Origin: a virus
Length of the DNA stretch: 64,000 bases
Virus record (IMG/VR): IMGVR_UViG_3300042862_000198
Span: 1 to 64,000 of that record
Direction: 5' to 3' (one strand)
Shown: positions 45,260 through 55,376 of the stretch, one piece after another
How positions within the stretch are numbered: position 1 is the stretch's first letter
Layout: each line of letters opens with the position of its first letter
Translations under genes and position numbers: made by a program
Notes under the pieces: generated by a model
The model's database searches: none
Told to the model about the DNA's origin: nothing
The model's input: only the letters and a program-made list of their open reading frames with translations

Positions 45260-47461
45260 ATGAGTGAAATATATCAAGACATACCCTGTTGGGATAATGG
45301 TACATGGACAACAGTATCATTTGATTCTAGAGAAGAATTTTCTAACTCTATTGCTGAAATATTTTCTGAACCTGGAAAGTATAAATTTGATGATACAAGT
45401 TTTCTTTTTAATCAAGAAGCAGTAAGGTTTAGAGAACAAAATGTATATTGTACATTTCCATTTAGATCTAAAGATTTTATAAATTATTGGGACAATCAAA
45501 AAGAAAAATGCAGAAAAGGAGTGTTCTATATAAAAGATACCAAGAAATGGTATATTACAAGAGACTACTATATGTGGTTAAACTTTTTACCAATCTTTGA
45601 TAAAGAACAACAGAAGTTTGACTTTGCAAAAATTAGAGATGCTCAGTATCATATGGCACTATATGAACTACTTGCAGAACTTAATTATAAACATGTTGCT
45701 ATTCTAAAGAAACGTCAGATAGCATCTTCTTACTTTCATATATCTAAGTTACTTAATCAGCTTTGGTTTGAGTCAGGGGTTACACTTAAAATAGGTGCTA
45801 GTCTTAAAGATTATATAAATGAAAAAGGTTCATGGAAATTTCTTGCAGAATATGCTGCATTTTTAAATGAACATACTGCTTGGTATAGACCTATGTCTCC
45901 TGATAAAGTTTTAATGTGGCAACAAAAGATTGAGGTAAGAAAAGGGGATAGAAAAACAGAAGTTGGTCTCAAAGGTACAATGCAGGGGATGTCATTTGAA
46001 AAGGATCCAACAAATGGTGTAGGTGGACCAGTAAAATATTTCTTTCATGAAGAAGCTGGTATAGCACCAAAGATGGATCAGACTTATGAGTACATGAGAC
46101 CGGCAATGAGATCAGGTTTAACAACTACAGGAATGTTTATTGCTGCAGGATCAGTTGGTGATTTATCACAATGTAATCCATTAAAGGATATGATGCTTAA
46201 TCCTACATCAAAAGATATTTATGCTATTGAAACTGATCTTATAGATTCTAAAGGTACTGTAGGTTTGTCAGGTTTATTTATTCCTGAACAATGGTCAATG
46301 CCACCACATATTGATGAGTATGGTAATTCACTTGTAGAAGAATCATTAAAAGCTCTAGATGAACAGTTTGTTAAATGGAAAAATGAATTATCTCCAGAAG
46401 ATTACCAATTAAGAATATCTCAGCATCCAAGAAATATTGAAGAAGCTTTTGCACATAGATCTGTATCTGTTTTTCCTCCACATCTAGTAGCTGCACAACA
46501 AAGAAGAATTGAAGAAAAAGAATATTCATATGAATTTTTAGATATTTCTACAGATGAAAATGGAAAGCCTACTGTTAAACATTCTAATAAACAACCTATT
46601 AAAGAGTTTCCAATAACTAAAAAAACTGAAGATAAAACAGGAGTATTAGTTGTATGGGAAAGACCAATTAAAGATCCAACATTTGGACAGTACTATGCTT
46701 CAATTGACCCTGTATCTGAGGGAAAAACAACAACATCAGAATCATTATGTTCTATATATGTAATGAAAGCTCCAGTAGAAGTTACAAAAGTAACCGGAAC
46801 AGAGACAGAAACTTACATAGAACCAGATAAAATTGTAGCAGCTTGGTGTGGTAGATTTGATGATTTAAATAAAACACACCAGAGATTAGAATTAATTATA
46901 GAATGGTATAATGCATGGACAGTTATTGAAAATAATATTTCTTTATTTATACAGTATATGATATCTAGAAAGAAACAAAGATTCTTAGTACCTAAGAGTC
47001 AGATCATGTTCTTAAAAGATCTAGGTGCTAATGCTAATGTGTTTCAGGAATATGGTTGGAAGAATACTGGAACCTTATTTAAACAACATCTTCTTAATTA
47101 TGCTATAGAATATACTAAAGAAGAATTAGATGTAGAAACTAAAACAGATGGTACTATAGTAAGAACTAAATATGGCATAGAAAGAATACCAGATCCTATG
47201 TTATTAACAGAAATGAGAGAATATGCAGCAGGTGTCAATGTGGACAGACTAGTTTCTTTTGCAGCTTTAGTTGCCTTTATGAGAATACAACAATCTAATA
47301 GAGGTTATGCAAAAAGAGTTATTATGGATGATGCAGCAAAAAACTTGCAAAAGTCAGAAAATTTGTTTAAATTAGATAGAAGTCCGTTTCGTCACATGGG
47401 AAATAATAATCTTGCAAAAGGTAGAGGATTTAATAAATCTGCTTTTAGAAACTTAAAGTAA
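45260..47461 (+). CDS. terL: Terminase large subunit (TerL), 733 aa
   Basis: Packages genome DNA into the prohead. It has an ATPase region with YKHVAILKKRQIASS (adenine/Walker-A-like), KYFFHEEAG as Walker B with catalytic Glu, and a C-terminal RNaseH-fold nuclease with YYASIDPVSEG (catalytic Asp near residue 485). Other acidic residues follow in FDDLN and DPMLLTEMREY. The length of 733 is larger than usual, as in crAss-like and other large Bacteroidota phages. It is two bases from the upstream gene and followed by the portal gene after 5 bases. Confidence 0.9.
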   Translation: MSEIYQDIPCWDNGTWTTVSFDSREEFSNSIAEIFSEPGKYKFDDTSFLFNQEAVRFREQNVYCTFPFRSKDFINYWDNQKEKCRKGVFYIKDTKKWYITRDYYMWLNFLPIFDKEQQKFDFAKIRDAQYHMALYELLAELNYKHVAILKKRQIASSYFHISKLLNQLWFESGVTLKIGASLKDYINEKGSWKFLAEYAAFLNEHTAWYRPMSPDKVLMWQQKIEVRKGDRKTEVGLKGTMQGMSFEKDPTNGVGGPVKYFFHEEAGIAPKMDQTYEYMRPAMRSGLTTTGMFIAAGSVGDLSQCNPLKDMMLNPTSKDIYAIETDLIDSKGTVGLSGLFIPEQWSMPPHIDEYGNSLVEESLKALDEQFVKWKNELSPEDYQLRISQHPRNIEEAFAHRSVSVFPPHLVAAQQRRIEEKEYSYEFLDISTDENGKPTVKHSNKQPIKEFPITKKTEDKTGVLVVWERPIKDPTFGQYYASIDPVSEGKTTTSESLCSIYVMKAPVEVTKVTGTETETYIEPDKIVAAWCGRFDDLNKTHQRLELIIEWYNAWTVIENNISLFIQYMISRKKQRFLVPKSQIMFLKDLGANANVFQEYGWKNTGTLFKQHLLNYAIEYTKEELDVETKTDGTIVRTKYGIERIPDPMLLTEMREYAAGVNVDRLVSFAALVAFMRIQQSNRGYAKRVIMDDAAKNLQKSENLFKLDRSPFRHMGNNNLAKGRGFNKSAFRNLK

Positions 47462-47466
47462 AAAAC

Positions 47467-50217
47467 ATGCAAATAATAAATGCAATACAAGCAAAGAATG
47501 GAGTTAAAACTGAACAGAACAAACTTGGTACTGTTACACAACCTTTACAATTTATTTCTAAAAAGGATAAGACTCAAGAATGGGCAGCTTGGAATTTAGA
47601 TTGGATTGAATTACAAGGACTTAAACAGATCCGTAGAAATGCTAGAAGGTTAATGAAAAATTATAAACTAGCAAAAGGAATAATAGATAAATCAGATTAT
47701 ATTGTTGAAGAAAATAATGAATATAGAGATGTAGTAGAAATACTAACTAAAGAAGATACATCAGCTTTAGAATTAAAATTTTATCCAATAATACCTAATG
47801 TTATAAATGTTCTTGTTGCTGAATTTGCAAAAAGATCAACTAAACTTACTTATAGAGCAATTGATGAGTTTTCATATAATGATATGATTGAACAGAAAAG
47901 AGCAATGGTTGAAGAAACATTACTTGCTGATGCTCAAATAAAACTAACTGCTGCATTAATGGAACAAGGTTTAGATCCTCAATCTGAAGAAGCAGCACAA
48001 CAATTATCTCCAGAAAATCTTAAATCATTACCTGAGATAGAACAATTCTTTAAAAAGGATTATAGGTCTATGGTAGAAGAATGGGCTACCCACCAACATA
48101 AAGTTGATGTAGAAAGATTTGGTATGGATGAATTAGAAGAAAGAGGATTCAGAGATATGCTTATTACAGACAGAGAGTTTTGGCATTTTAGAATGATGGA
48201 AGATGATTATGAAGTAGAACTTTGGAATCCTGCTATTACATTTTATCATAAATCACCAGATTCAAGATATATTTCTCAATCTAATTGGGTTGGAAAAACA
48301 GATATGATGTCAGCATCAGATGTTATTGATAGATATGGTTACATAATGACAGAAGAACAATTATCTGCATTAGAAGCTATTTATCCAATTAGAGCTGCTG
48401 GATACAATATTCCTGGTATACAAAATGATGGTTCTTTTTATGATGGTACAAAATCTCATGAATGGAATACTAATATGCCATCATTAGGAATGAGACAATA
48501 TACTTCTTTTATGGGAAGCAATGCAATTAATGGTAGTGATATAATTTCTGAAATTCTTTTACAAGGTGATGAATATTTAGATGAAGGAGGAGAGTTCTTG
48601 TTAAGAGTATCTACAGTGTATTGGAAATCACAAAGAAAAATTGGACACTTAACTAGTGTAGCAGAAAATGGAGAAGTTATTAATGAAATTGTTGGAGAAG
48701 ATTATGTTGTTGAAAATAAACCTATTTATGATAATAGATTATTTAAAAATAAAACAAAAGATAATATAATATATGGAGATCATCTTGATTGGATATGGAT
48801 TAATGAAGTATGGGGTGGAGTAAAAATAGGTCCTAATATTCCATCATATTGGGGTATGAATAATCCAGGAGGCTTTACTCCTATATACATAGGTGTTGAT
48901 AAAATTAAAATTGGTCCTTTAAAATTTCAATTTAAAGGAGATTCAACATTATATGGTTGTAAGTTGCCAGTAGAAGGGGCAGTTTTTTCAGATAGAAATA
49001 CTAAGTCAACAGCTTTATTAGATTTAATGAAACCATACCAGATTGGATATAACATAGTAAACAACCAAATTGCTGACATATTAGTAGATGAGTTAGGAAC
49101 TATTATCATGTTAGACCAAAACACTCTTCCTAGGCATTCTTTAGGAGAAGACTGGGGGAAAGGAAATTTATCTAAAGCATATGTTGCTATGAAGAATTTT
49201 GGTATGCTTCCTCTAGATACATCTATAACAAATACAGAAAATGCATTAAACTTTAATCATTTCCAGAAACTAGATCTATCTCAGACTGAAAGATTAATGT
49301 CAAGAATACAAATAGCAAACTACTTTAAATCTCAGGCATATGAAGTAATAGGTGTTAATCCTCAAAGGATGGGACAACAGTTATCTCAAATGACTGCTAC
49401 CGGAGTAGAACAAGCAGCAGCTGCATCTTATGCACAGACAGAAGTATTCTTTATTCAACATTGTGATTACTTAATGCCAAGAGTTCATCAAATGAGAACT
49501 GACTTAGCTCAGTATTATCATTCAACAAAGCCATCATCAAGACTTACTTATATAACAAGTGCTGATGAAAAAGTTAATTTTCAAATTAATGGAACAGATC
49601 TATTAATGAGAGACTTAAATATTTTTTGTAGTACTACTGCAAATCATAGAGCTGTTCTTGAACAACTTAAACAAATGGCTATGACAAATAATACTGCAGG
49701 AGCTAGTATATATGATCTTGGTAAAATTGTTCAGTCTGATTCAATTGCTGAACTTAATACTGTATTAAAAACATCTGAAGAAAAAACACAACAGCAAAAA
49801 CAACAAGAACAGCAAGCTCAACAACAATTACAACAGGAGCAATTAGCTTCTCAAGAGAAACAAAAACAGATGATGATTCAAGCTGAAGCTGAAAATCAAG
49901 ACAAACAACTTCAAAATAATATTACTGTTGCTGAAATTAGATCAGCTGGTTTTGGTGCTGCTTCAGATGTTAACAAAAATGAAATGTCTGATTATCAAGA
50001 TTCAATGAAAGATATAAGACAGTCTGAACAGTATAGACAACAAACAGAACTAGCAAGAGATAAACAATCTAATGAGAATTTAAGACAATCTCAAAAAATG
50101 AGTATTGAACAACAGAAGTTACAAATGCAAAAAGAAGTTGCAGATAAACAACTTGAAATAGCAAGAATAAATAAAAATAAATTTGATTCAGGAAATGATA
50201 AGAAAAAGAAAAGCTAG
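47467..50217 (+). CDS. Portal protein, 916 aa
   Basis: The ring through which DNA enters and leaves the capsid. It directly follows TerL, starts MQIINAIQAKNGVKTEQ, and contains ALELKFYPIIPNVINVLVAEF, ITDREFWHFRMMEDDYEVELWNP and QANYFK... phrases typical of this portal family. It resembles portals of crAss-like phages (from memory). The C-terminal 170 residues are a Gln-rich coiled coil (QQKQQEQQAQQQLQQEQ, then KQMSIEQQKLQMQ) much longer than the usual barrel, ending KKKKS. That tail may contact the scaffold or inner proteins. Confidence 0.9.
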   Translation: MQIINAIQAKNGVKTEQNKLGTVTQPLQFISKKDKTQEWAAWNLDWIELQGLKQIRRNARRLMKNYKLAKGIIDKSDYIVEENNEYRDVVEILTKEDTSALELKFYPIIPNVINVLVAEFAKRSTKLTYRAIDEFSYNDMIEQKRAMVEETLLADAQIKLTAALMEQGLDPQSEEAAQQLSPENLKSLPEIEQFFKKDYRSMVEEWATHQHKVDVERFGMDELEERGFRDMLITDREFWHFRMMEDDYEVELWNPAITFYHKSPDSRYISQSNWVGKTDMMSASDVIDRYGYIMTEEQLSALEAIYPIRAAGYNIPGIQNDGSFYDGTKSHEWNTNMPSLGMRQYTSFMGSNAINGSDIISEILLQGDEYLDEGGEFLLRVSTVYWKSQRKIGHLTSVAENGEVINEIVGEDYVVENKPIYDNRLFKNKTKDNIIYGDHLDWIWINEVWGGVKIGPNIPSYWGMNNPGGFTPIYIGVDKIKIGPLKFQFKGDSTLYGCKLPVEGAVFSDRNTKSTALLDLMKPYQIGYNIVNNQIADILVDELGTIIMLDQNTLPRHSLGEDWGKGNLSKAYVAMKNFGMLPLDTSITNTENALNFNHFQKLDLSQTERLMSRIQIANYFKSQAYEVIGVNPQRMGQQLSQMTATGVEQAAAASYAQTEVFFIQHCDYLMPRVHQMRTDLAQYYHSTKPSSRLTYITSADEKVNFQINGTDLLMRDLNIFCSTTANHRAVLEQLKQMAMTNNTAGASIYDLGKIVQSDSIAELNTVLKTSEEKTQQQKQQEQQAQQQLQQEQLASQEKQKQMMIQAEAENQDKQLQNNITVAEIRSAGFGAASDVNKNEMSDYQDSMKDIRQSEQYRQQTELARDKQSNENLRQSQKMSIEQQKLQMQKEVADKQLEIARINKNKFDSGNDKKKKS

Positions 50218-50270
50218 TTTAGCTATATATTACAAAAAATTACTTTTTCTATTTTAAATTTATCAAGTTT

Positions 50271-50293
50271 AATTTGTATATTGAAGTATAAAC
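50271..50293 (+). promoter_or_regulatory. Candidate late promoter before scaffold-MCP
   Basis: AATTTGTATATTGAAGTATAAAC keeps the TTTGTATATT core of the boxes at 24627, 27621 and 37684. It would start a short unit encoding scaffold and MCP. Confidence 0.5.
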
Positions 50294-50306
50294 AAAAACC
50301 AACAAA

Positions 50307-51560
50307 ATGAGTAAAGAAATTAATGACCTCAATAAAGAGGTGAAAGATTCTACAACGGTAGATCTAGTAGATGTAAATATTGATGAGTTATTTGGAGTAC
50401 CTGGAGCAGAAAATATAATGCTTCCAAGTAATGAAGAAGACAAACCAAAATCTATGTTTTCTAAAGAAAATGTAGATACAACGTTCCTTGACAACCCTGC
50501 AAGACCTTCTAATAAAATAGAAGAAGCAGAAAAGAAAGCAGAAGTTGATGAGACTATTGCAGAGCTTGATAACTTAATTAGTCAAGAAGAAGATGCTGGT
50601 AATAAAGGAAGACCAAAGATTGATAAGTCTGGTCTTTATGAATTAGCACAGAAAATGATTGAAGAAGGAGCTTTAGTTGCTTTTGATGATGATAAACCAT
50701 TAGAAGAATATAGTACTAAAGACTTTAGAGAATTGTTTGAAGCTAACTTCCAAGAAAGAGAAGACAAGATTAAAAAGAATGTTCCAAAAGAATTTTTTAA
50801 TTCTTTACCAGAAGAACTTCAAATTGCAGCTAAGTATGTAGCTGATGGAGGACAAGACTTAAAAGGATTATTTAGAACACTTGCACAAGTAGAAGAAATG
50901 ATTCAATTAGATCCTTCAAATGAATATGATCAAGCTGAAATTGCAAGACAATATTTGCATGCTACAAATTTTGGAACAGCAGAAGAAATAGAATCTGAAG
51001 TTCAAGATTGGAATGACTTAGGTAAACTAGAACAGAAAGCTAACCAGTTTAAACCAAAATTGGATAGGATGCAAGAAGAGATAGTTGCAAGACAGTTAGC
51101 AGAACAAGAACACAAGAAAGAACAACAAGCATCTGCAGCAAAAGCTTATACAGATAATGTATATAATACACTTTTAACAGGTGAGTTAGGTGGAATAAAA
51201 ATTGATAAGAAAATACAAAGTCAACTTTATTCAGGATTAGTTCAACCAAACTACCCATCAATTTCTGGTAAACCTACAAATATGTTAGGACACTTATTAG
51301 AAAAGTATCAGTTTGTAGAACCAAGACATGATCTTATTGCTGAAGCTCTTTGGTTACTTTCAGATCCTGACGGATATAAAGGTAGAGTAAGAGAACAAGG
51401 TAGTAAAGAAGCTACTGAAAAAACAGTAAGAATGTTGAAAACAGAGGAATCTAGAAAAAATACTCCTTCTGCCCGTGATGATGAGCAGGAAGATAGAAGA
51501 TCTAGCAAACCTCAAAGAACAATTCCTAGAAATACTGGAAATATATTTAGGAAATTTTAA
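50307..51560 (+). CDS. Scaffold-like protein, 417 aa
   Basis: An acidic, mostly helical protein placed between portal and MCP, which is where scaffolding proteins are encoded. Asp/Glu-rich N-terminal part (NELNKEVKDSTTVDLVDVN-like), coiled-coil region near residues 230-300 (QMQEEIVARQLAEQEHKKEQQ), and a basic C-terminal tail (NTPSARDDEQEDRRSSKPQ). A C-terminal basic tail that binds the coat is typical of scaffolds. No cleavage site or protease domain was seen. Confidence 0.7.
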   Translation: MSKEINDLNKEVKDSTTVDLVDVNIDELFGVPGAENIMLPSNEEDKPKSMFSKENVDTTFLDNPARPSNKIEEAEKKAEVDETIAELDNLISQEEDAGNKGRPKIDKSGLYELAQKMIEEGALVAFDDDKPLEEYSTKDFRELFEANFQEREDKIKKNVPKEFFNSLPEELQIAAKYVADGGQDLKGLFRTLAQVEEMIQLDPSNEYDQAEIARQYLHATNFGTAEEIESEVQDWNDLGKLEQKANQFKPKLDRMQEEIVARQLAEQEHKKEQQASAAKAYTDNVYNTLLTGELGGIKIDKKIQSQLYSGLVQPNYPSISGKPTNMLGHLLEKYQFVEPRHDLIAEALWLLSDPDGYKGRVREQGSKEATEKTVRMLKTEESRKNTPSARDDEQEDRRSSKPQRTIPRNTGNIFRKF

Positions 51561-51588
51561 TTAGTAACAAATAAAAACAAAATAAAAA

Positions 51589-53205
51589 ATGGCAACTCCA
51601 GTAATGAACAATGGCATATTCCTTCGGGATACAGCCTATGCAGCTAGTTCCCATGTGGATTCTTACCACTTGGTGAACATGCTAAAAGACGCAGAACCAA
51701 TGGACTTAGGTCCAGTGGATTTATGGGCTATGTCCCAAAAGGTAGAAATGCCTCTTTATCAAATGTCCTCATTTGGTGGGAAAAATGTAATTAATGTAGA
51801 TAATGCTCGTGGAGAGTACAAATGGCAGACTCCTGTTGTTATTGACCTTCCATACATTATTGAAGACATTGAGTCAAGTAATACATTTAAAGGTATTGAT
51901 GGTGCAACATTCCGTATTAAACTTAACAGGAGAGAATTTGGACATGGTGATATTATCACATATGACAAATACAATGGTGTTGAGATGTACATTACAGCAG
52001 ATGATATCCTTACTTTAGGTGATGGATTTATCTATACTGTACAGTTAGTAAACAATGATAACTTCAAATACCTAGATAATAAGTATTTAGCTAATGGTAC
52101 TAAAGTATTCCGTAAGGGTTCTGCCCGTGGGGAATATGGAGAAAGATTCTCTGACATTACAACAAAAACAGGATTCCGTGAATTCTATAACTTTGTTGGT
52201 GGAGCAGAAGCTCATGTACATTATTCAGTTTCTTCACGTGCTGACTTAATGATCAAAGGTGGAATGAATGCAGATGGTACAGTTCCTGTAACTGAAATCT
52301 GGAGAACATTTGACAAATCAATTGATCCATCTATTTCTTCTTTAGAAGATATGGTTAAAGTAATGGGTAAAGATAAAGTTAAGAAAGCATTTGATAATGG
52401 TGACTTATCTAGAACTTTCCTTACTGGAATGGAAGCTGCACACTTATCTAAAATTGCTTCTGACATTGAGACTTACTTAATGTGGGGACAAGGTGGTAGA
52501 GTACGTCAGGATGGTCCAGATGATTTAAGGTTATCAGTAGGTCTTTGGAAGCAGTTGGATAACTCTTTCAAAAGAATCTATAACAAGAATAACTTTACAC
52601 TTGACCTATTCCGTTCTGAAATTTATAATTTCTTTAATGGTAAAGTTGAGTTCCAAGGTCCAGATCCAAAACGTTCACTAGTTGTACAAACTGGTATGGG
52701 TGGTATGCGTATGGTAAATGAAGCTATTAAAACTGAAGCAGTTTCTTCAGGTTTATTAATTCAAGCTGCAGACATAGGAGCTATCACAGGAAAAGGAATG
52801 GACTTGAACTTTGGATTTGCATATACTTCATATGTAATACCTTTCTTAGCAAATGTTAAGTTTGTGCTTAATCCAGCATTTGATAATGTTCATACTAATG
52901 ATATTGAAAACCCAATCATTGATGGTTTCCCATTATCTTCTTATAGCTTCATTATCTTTGATATCACTGATAATACTAATGACAATATCTTCTTATTGAA
53001 GTTGTCTTGGGATAATCAATTGAAGTGGTGGTACCAAAATGGAACTATGGACTATATGGGCCGTACACAAGGATTCCAGTCTTCAGGACAATTTAATGGA
53101 TACCGTGTAATGATGTCTCAAACAATGCCAGCTATTTGGGTAAAAGACCCAACTAAAGTTTTAAAGATTGTAATGAGAAACCCAATCACTGGTGGATCTT
53201 TCTAA
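51589..53205 (+). CDS. Major capsid protein, 538 aa
   Basis: Probable HK97-fold coat protein, encoded after portal and scaffold. The N-terminal part (FLRDTAYAASSHVDSYHLVNMLKDAEPMDLGPVDLW) and central A-domain-like part fit Bacteroidota phage coats. Codon use is distinct: Arg is often CGT and Phe/Asn/Tyr use C-ending codons, while neighbours use AGA and T-ending codons. This is translational selection for a very abundant protein. Ends at a strong terminator. Confidence 0.85.
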   Translation: MATPVMNNGIFLRDTAYAASSHVDSYHLVNMLKDAEPMDLGPVDLWAMSQKVEMPLYQMSSFGGKNVINVDNARGEYKWQTPVVIDLPYIIEDIESSNTFKGIDGATFRIKLNRREFGHGDIITYDKYNGVEMYITADDILTLGDGFIYTVQLVNNDNFKYLDNKYLANGTKVFRKGSARGEYGERFSDITTKTGFREFYNFVGGAEAHVHYSVSSRADLMIKGGMNADGTVPVTEIWRTFDKSIDPSISSLEDMVKVMGKDKVKKAFDNGDLSRTFLTGMEAAHLSKIASDIETYLMWGQGGRVRQDGPDDLRLSVGLWKQLDNSFKRIYNKNNFTLDLFRSEIYNFFNGKVEFQGPDPKRSLVVQTGMGGMRMVNEAIKTEAVSSGLLIQAADIGAITGKGMDLNFGFAYTSYVIPFLANVKFVLNPAFDNVHTNDIENPIIDGFPLSSYSFIIFDITDNTNDNIFLLKLSWDNQLKWWYQNGTMDYMGRTQGFQSSGQFNGYRVMMSQTMPAIWVKDPTKVLKIVMRNPITGGSF

Positions 53206-53223
53206 CCAGTTACTATAATAAAC

Positions 53224-53251
53224 AAGGAGGGGGAAACTCCTCCTTTTTTTT
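53224..53251 (+). terminator. Strong intrinsic terminator after MCP
   Basis: AAGGAGG pairs with CCTCCTT around a GGGGAAACT-type loop and is followed by eight T bases. It ends the high-level coat unit. Confidence 0.9.
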
Positions 53252-53304
53252 GATTTTAATTTAACTTAACCAATAATAATAATAACTAAAAACCAACAAA
53301 CAAA

Positions 53305-54321
53305 ATGGAAAATTTCACAATGGTAGAAACCGGAAAAGGATCAGCTAAAGTAACACCAATAGCTATAAGACCTTTTTTTGATTCAAGTGCTTCTAATATG
53401 GGCTTAGAAGATTATGGTATGTCTTTATTTGATGGGGTAACTCATCATGAACAATTAGCATGCTTAGAAAATAATGGAGTAGTAAGATATTTAACTGGCT
53501 TAAATGAATTTTCTCCAGAAATTAGATTATTAAATGAAGATGATAAAAATGCAAGAGTTAGAGAAATAAGATCTGCAGTATCTGAATTAGAAAAAGAATT
53601 AGCTGCAAATGTTATTGAATTAGATGATCCACAATTTTGGAATAAAGTAAAATTATTAAAACCTGATAATTCTCAATTTTGGAATAAAATTAGTATTGCT
53701 TGTGGAAATGAACCTTTATTTTTGGATCCAAAAAATCCATATGATAGAATTAAATTATATGGAATTGAAGCAGGAGGATTTTCATTGGTAGCTAAAAGCT
53801 TTGAAGATGCAAGATCAAGACCAGTTGCTCCTAAGTTTTACTTAGATAAAACAGAAGAAACAGTAATGGCTAGAACTGAATATAAGAAGTTGCGTAATAA
53901 GGCTCTTTCTGAACTTCAGAAATTATTTGATAAAAATAGTACCAAGTTATTCTACATTGCAAAAGCTGTAGATATAAATAGTACACAATATAAAAAGTCA
54001 ACACCTAATGATGTTATCTATGAAAACATGGATAACTATATCAATGGTTTAGGTGGAGAAGGTAATAAAGAACGTGCAGCTAAATCTTTTGTTGAAACTG
54101 CTAATTTAGATATGGAATCATTAAAAATCAAATCAATTGTAAGAGATTCCGTTTTTTTTAAGTATATTATAAATAAGGCAGATGGTTATATTTATCATAC
54201 TAAGTCTGATTCATTACTAGGAAGAAATGTAGCAGATGTTGGTGAGTATTTAAAAAATCCTTTAAATGAGGATATTTTAAAAGATTTAAATATTGCTGTT
54301 GAGAAATATTGGAACTCTTAA
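53305..54321 (+). CDS. Structural or head-associated hypothetical protein, 338 aa
   Basis: Follows MCP and precedes the GG-motif proteins. Contains two nearly identical short segments (DDPQFWNKVKLLKPD and DNSQFWNKISIACG), helices near residues 230-280, and an aromatic C-terminus. The leader has ACCAACAAACAAA. It may be a capsid decoration or vertex protein. No family recognised. Confidence 0.7.
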   Translation: MENFTMVETGKGSAKVTPIAIRPFFDSSASNMGLEDYGMSLFDGVTHHEQLACLENNGVVRYLTGLNEFSPEIRLLNEDDKNARVREIRSAVSELEKELAANVIELDDPQFWNKVKLLKPDNSQFWNKISIACGNEPLFLDPKNPYDRIKLYGIEAGGFSLVAKSFEDARSRPVAPKFYLDKTEETVMARTEYKKLRNKALSELQKLFDKNSTKLFYIAKAVDINSTQYKKSTPNDVIYENMDNYINGLGGEGNKERAAKSFVETANLDMESLKIKSIVRDSVFFKYIINKADGYIYHTKSDSLLGRNVADVGEYLKNPLNEDILKDLNIAVEKYWNS

Positions 54322-54333
54322 ACTAAAAATAAA

Positions 54334-55026
54334 ATGAAAGCAAAAAAAATGCAATATGGTGGTGTTAAAAAAATGCAAAAAGGTGGACCTAAAATGATTA
54401 GTACAGTAAAAGGAACCAGTGCAATAAATACAAAACTCAATCCAAAAAAAATTATTGAAACAGGTTTTAATTATAATACTGAATTAGCTAAAAAACAAAA
54501 AGCTGATACTGCCAAAAGAACTGCTGCAAAAGCAGCATCTGGTAAAAAAGTTAAAGCTGTAATTGAAGGTATAACTAGAGATAATCCTAAAAAGACTCCT
54601 ATTAAACCAAAAGCAACCACACAATATAAACCTGTCGGAAGTGCAAAAGTTTCTATAACAAATTCAAAAATAAAAATTGAACCTAATTTAGGTAAAAATA
54701 GTTCTTCTGTAAAAACTCCAGTTAAGACTCCAGTTGTAAAAACTCCTGCTGGTAAAACAGTATCTGAAATATGGAAAGAAAAAACGGGAACCTCTTGGTC
54801 TGAAGCTAAGAAAAAAGGTTTAACAGATGGTTCAATGAAAGCTAATTTAGCATTACTTGCAAAATTAAAATCTGGTTCATTTGATAAAGAAAATCAACCA
54901 CCAGCAAAAATGGAAACAAAAAAAGCAACTGATATGAAAGTATCAAGTACAGGTCCTACTGAATTAGCAGGAGTTAAGTCTCCAGAGAAAAAGAAAAAAG
55001 GTGGTATTATTAAAACTAAAAAATAA
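54334..55026 (+). CDS. Basic GG-motif protein, 230 aa
   Basis: Begins MKAKKMQYGGVKKMQKGGPKM: two KMQxGG motifs within 18 residues. A long Lys/Ala/Pro-rich disordered body follows (AKRTAAKAASGKKVK, KTPVKTPVVKTPAGK), and the end is KKKKGGIIKTKK, shared with the gene at 42205. The composition resembles histone-tail or core proteins of large viruses that condense genome DNA. The GG sites could be cleaved by a maturation protease (inference). Confidence 0.75.
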   Translation: MKAKKMQYGGVKKMQKGGPKMISTVKGTSAINTKLNPKKIIETGFNYNTELAKKQKADTAKRTAAKAASGKKVKAVIEGITRDNPKKTPIKPKATTQYKPVGSAKVSITNSKIKIEPNLGKNSSSVKTPVKTPVVKTPAGKTVSEIWKEKTGTSWSEAKKKGLTDGSMKANLALLAKLKSGSFDKENQPPAKMETKKATDMKVSSTGPTELAGVKSPEKKKKGGIIKTKK

Positions 55027-55035
55027 TAATTAATA

Positions 55036-55374
55036 ATGCCAAAAGATGCCTGTTATTCTAAAGTAAAAGCACAGTATGCTGTGTTTCCTTCAGCAAGGGC
55101 TTCTCAAGCAATTGCTAAATGTAGGAAAGGTTCTGGCGTAGTTAGAAAAACTAAAGCTGGTACAAACCTTAAAAGATGGCAAGCAGAGAAATGGCAAGAT
55201 ACAAAATCAGGTAAAGCTTGTGGTGCCGGTGGTTCTAATGAATATTGCCGGCCTACAAAAAGAGTATCAAAGGATACTCCTAAAACAAAGTATGAACTAA
55301 CTCCTTCTAAACTAGCTGCTAAGAAAGCTGAGAAGTCAAAAGTAGGTATGGGAAGAAGAGTAAAAAAAGCATAG
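55036..55374 (+). CDS. DUF5872 protein, 112 aa
   Basis: Cys- and Lys-rich: DACYSKVKAQYAVFPSARAS, KCRKGSG, KWQDTKSGKACGAGG and YCRPTKRVS. This is the pattern of DUF5872, found in large phages and nucleocytoplasmic viruses, where function is unknown. Strongly basic (ends KVGMGRRVKKA). It probably binds DNA or is packaged in the virion. Confidence 0.85.
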   Translation: MPKDACYSKVKAQYAVFPSARASQAIAKCRKGSGVVRKTKAGTNLKRWQAEKWQDTKSGKACGAGGSNEYCRPTKRVSKDTPKTKYELTPSKLAAKKAEKSKVGMGRRVKKA

Positions 55375-55376
55375 TT

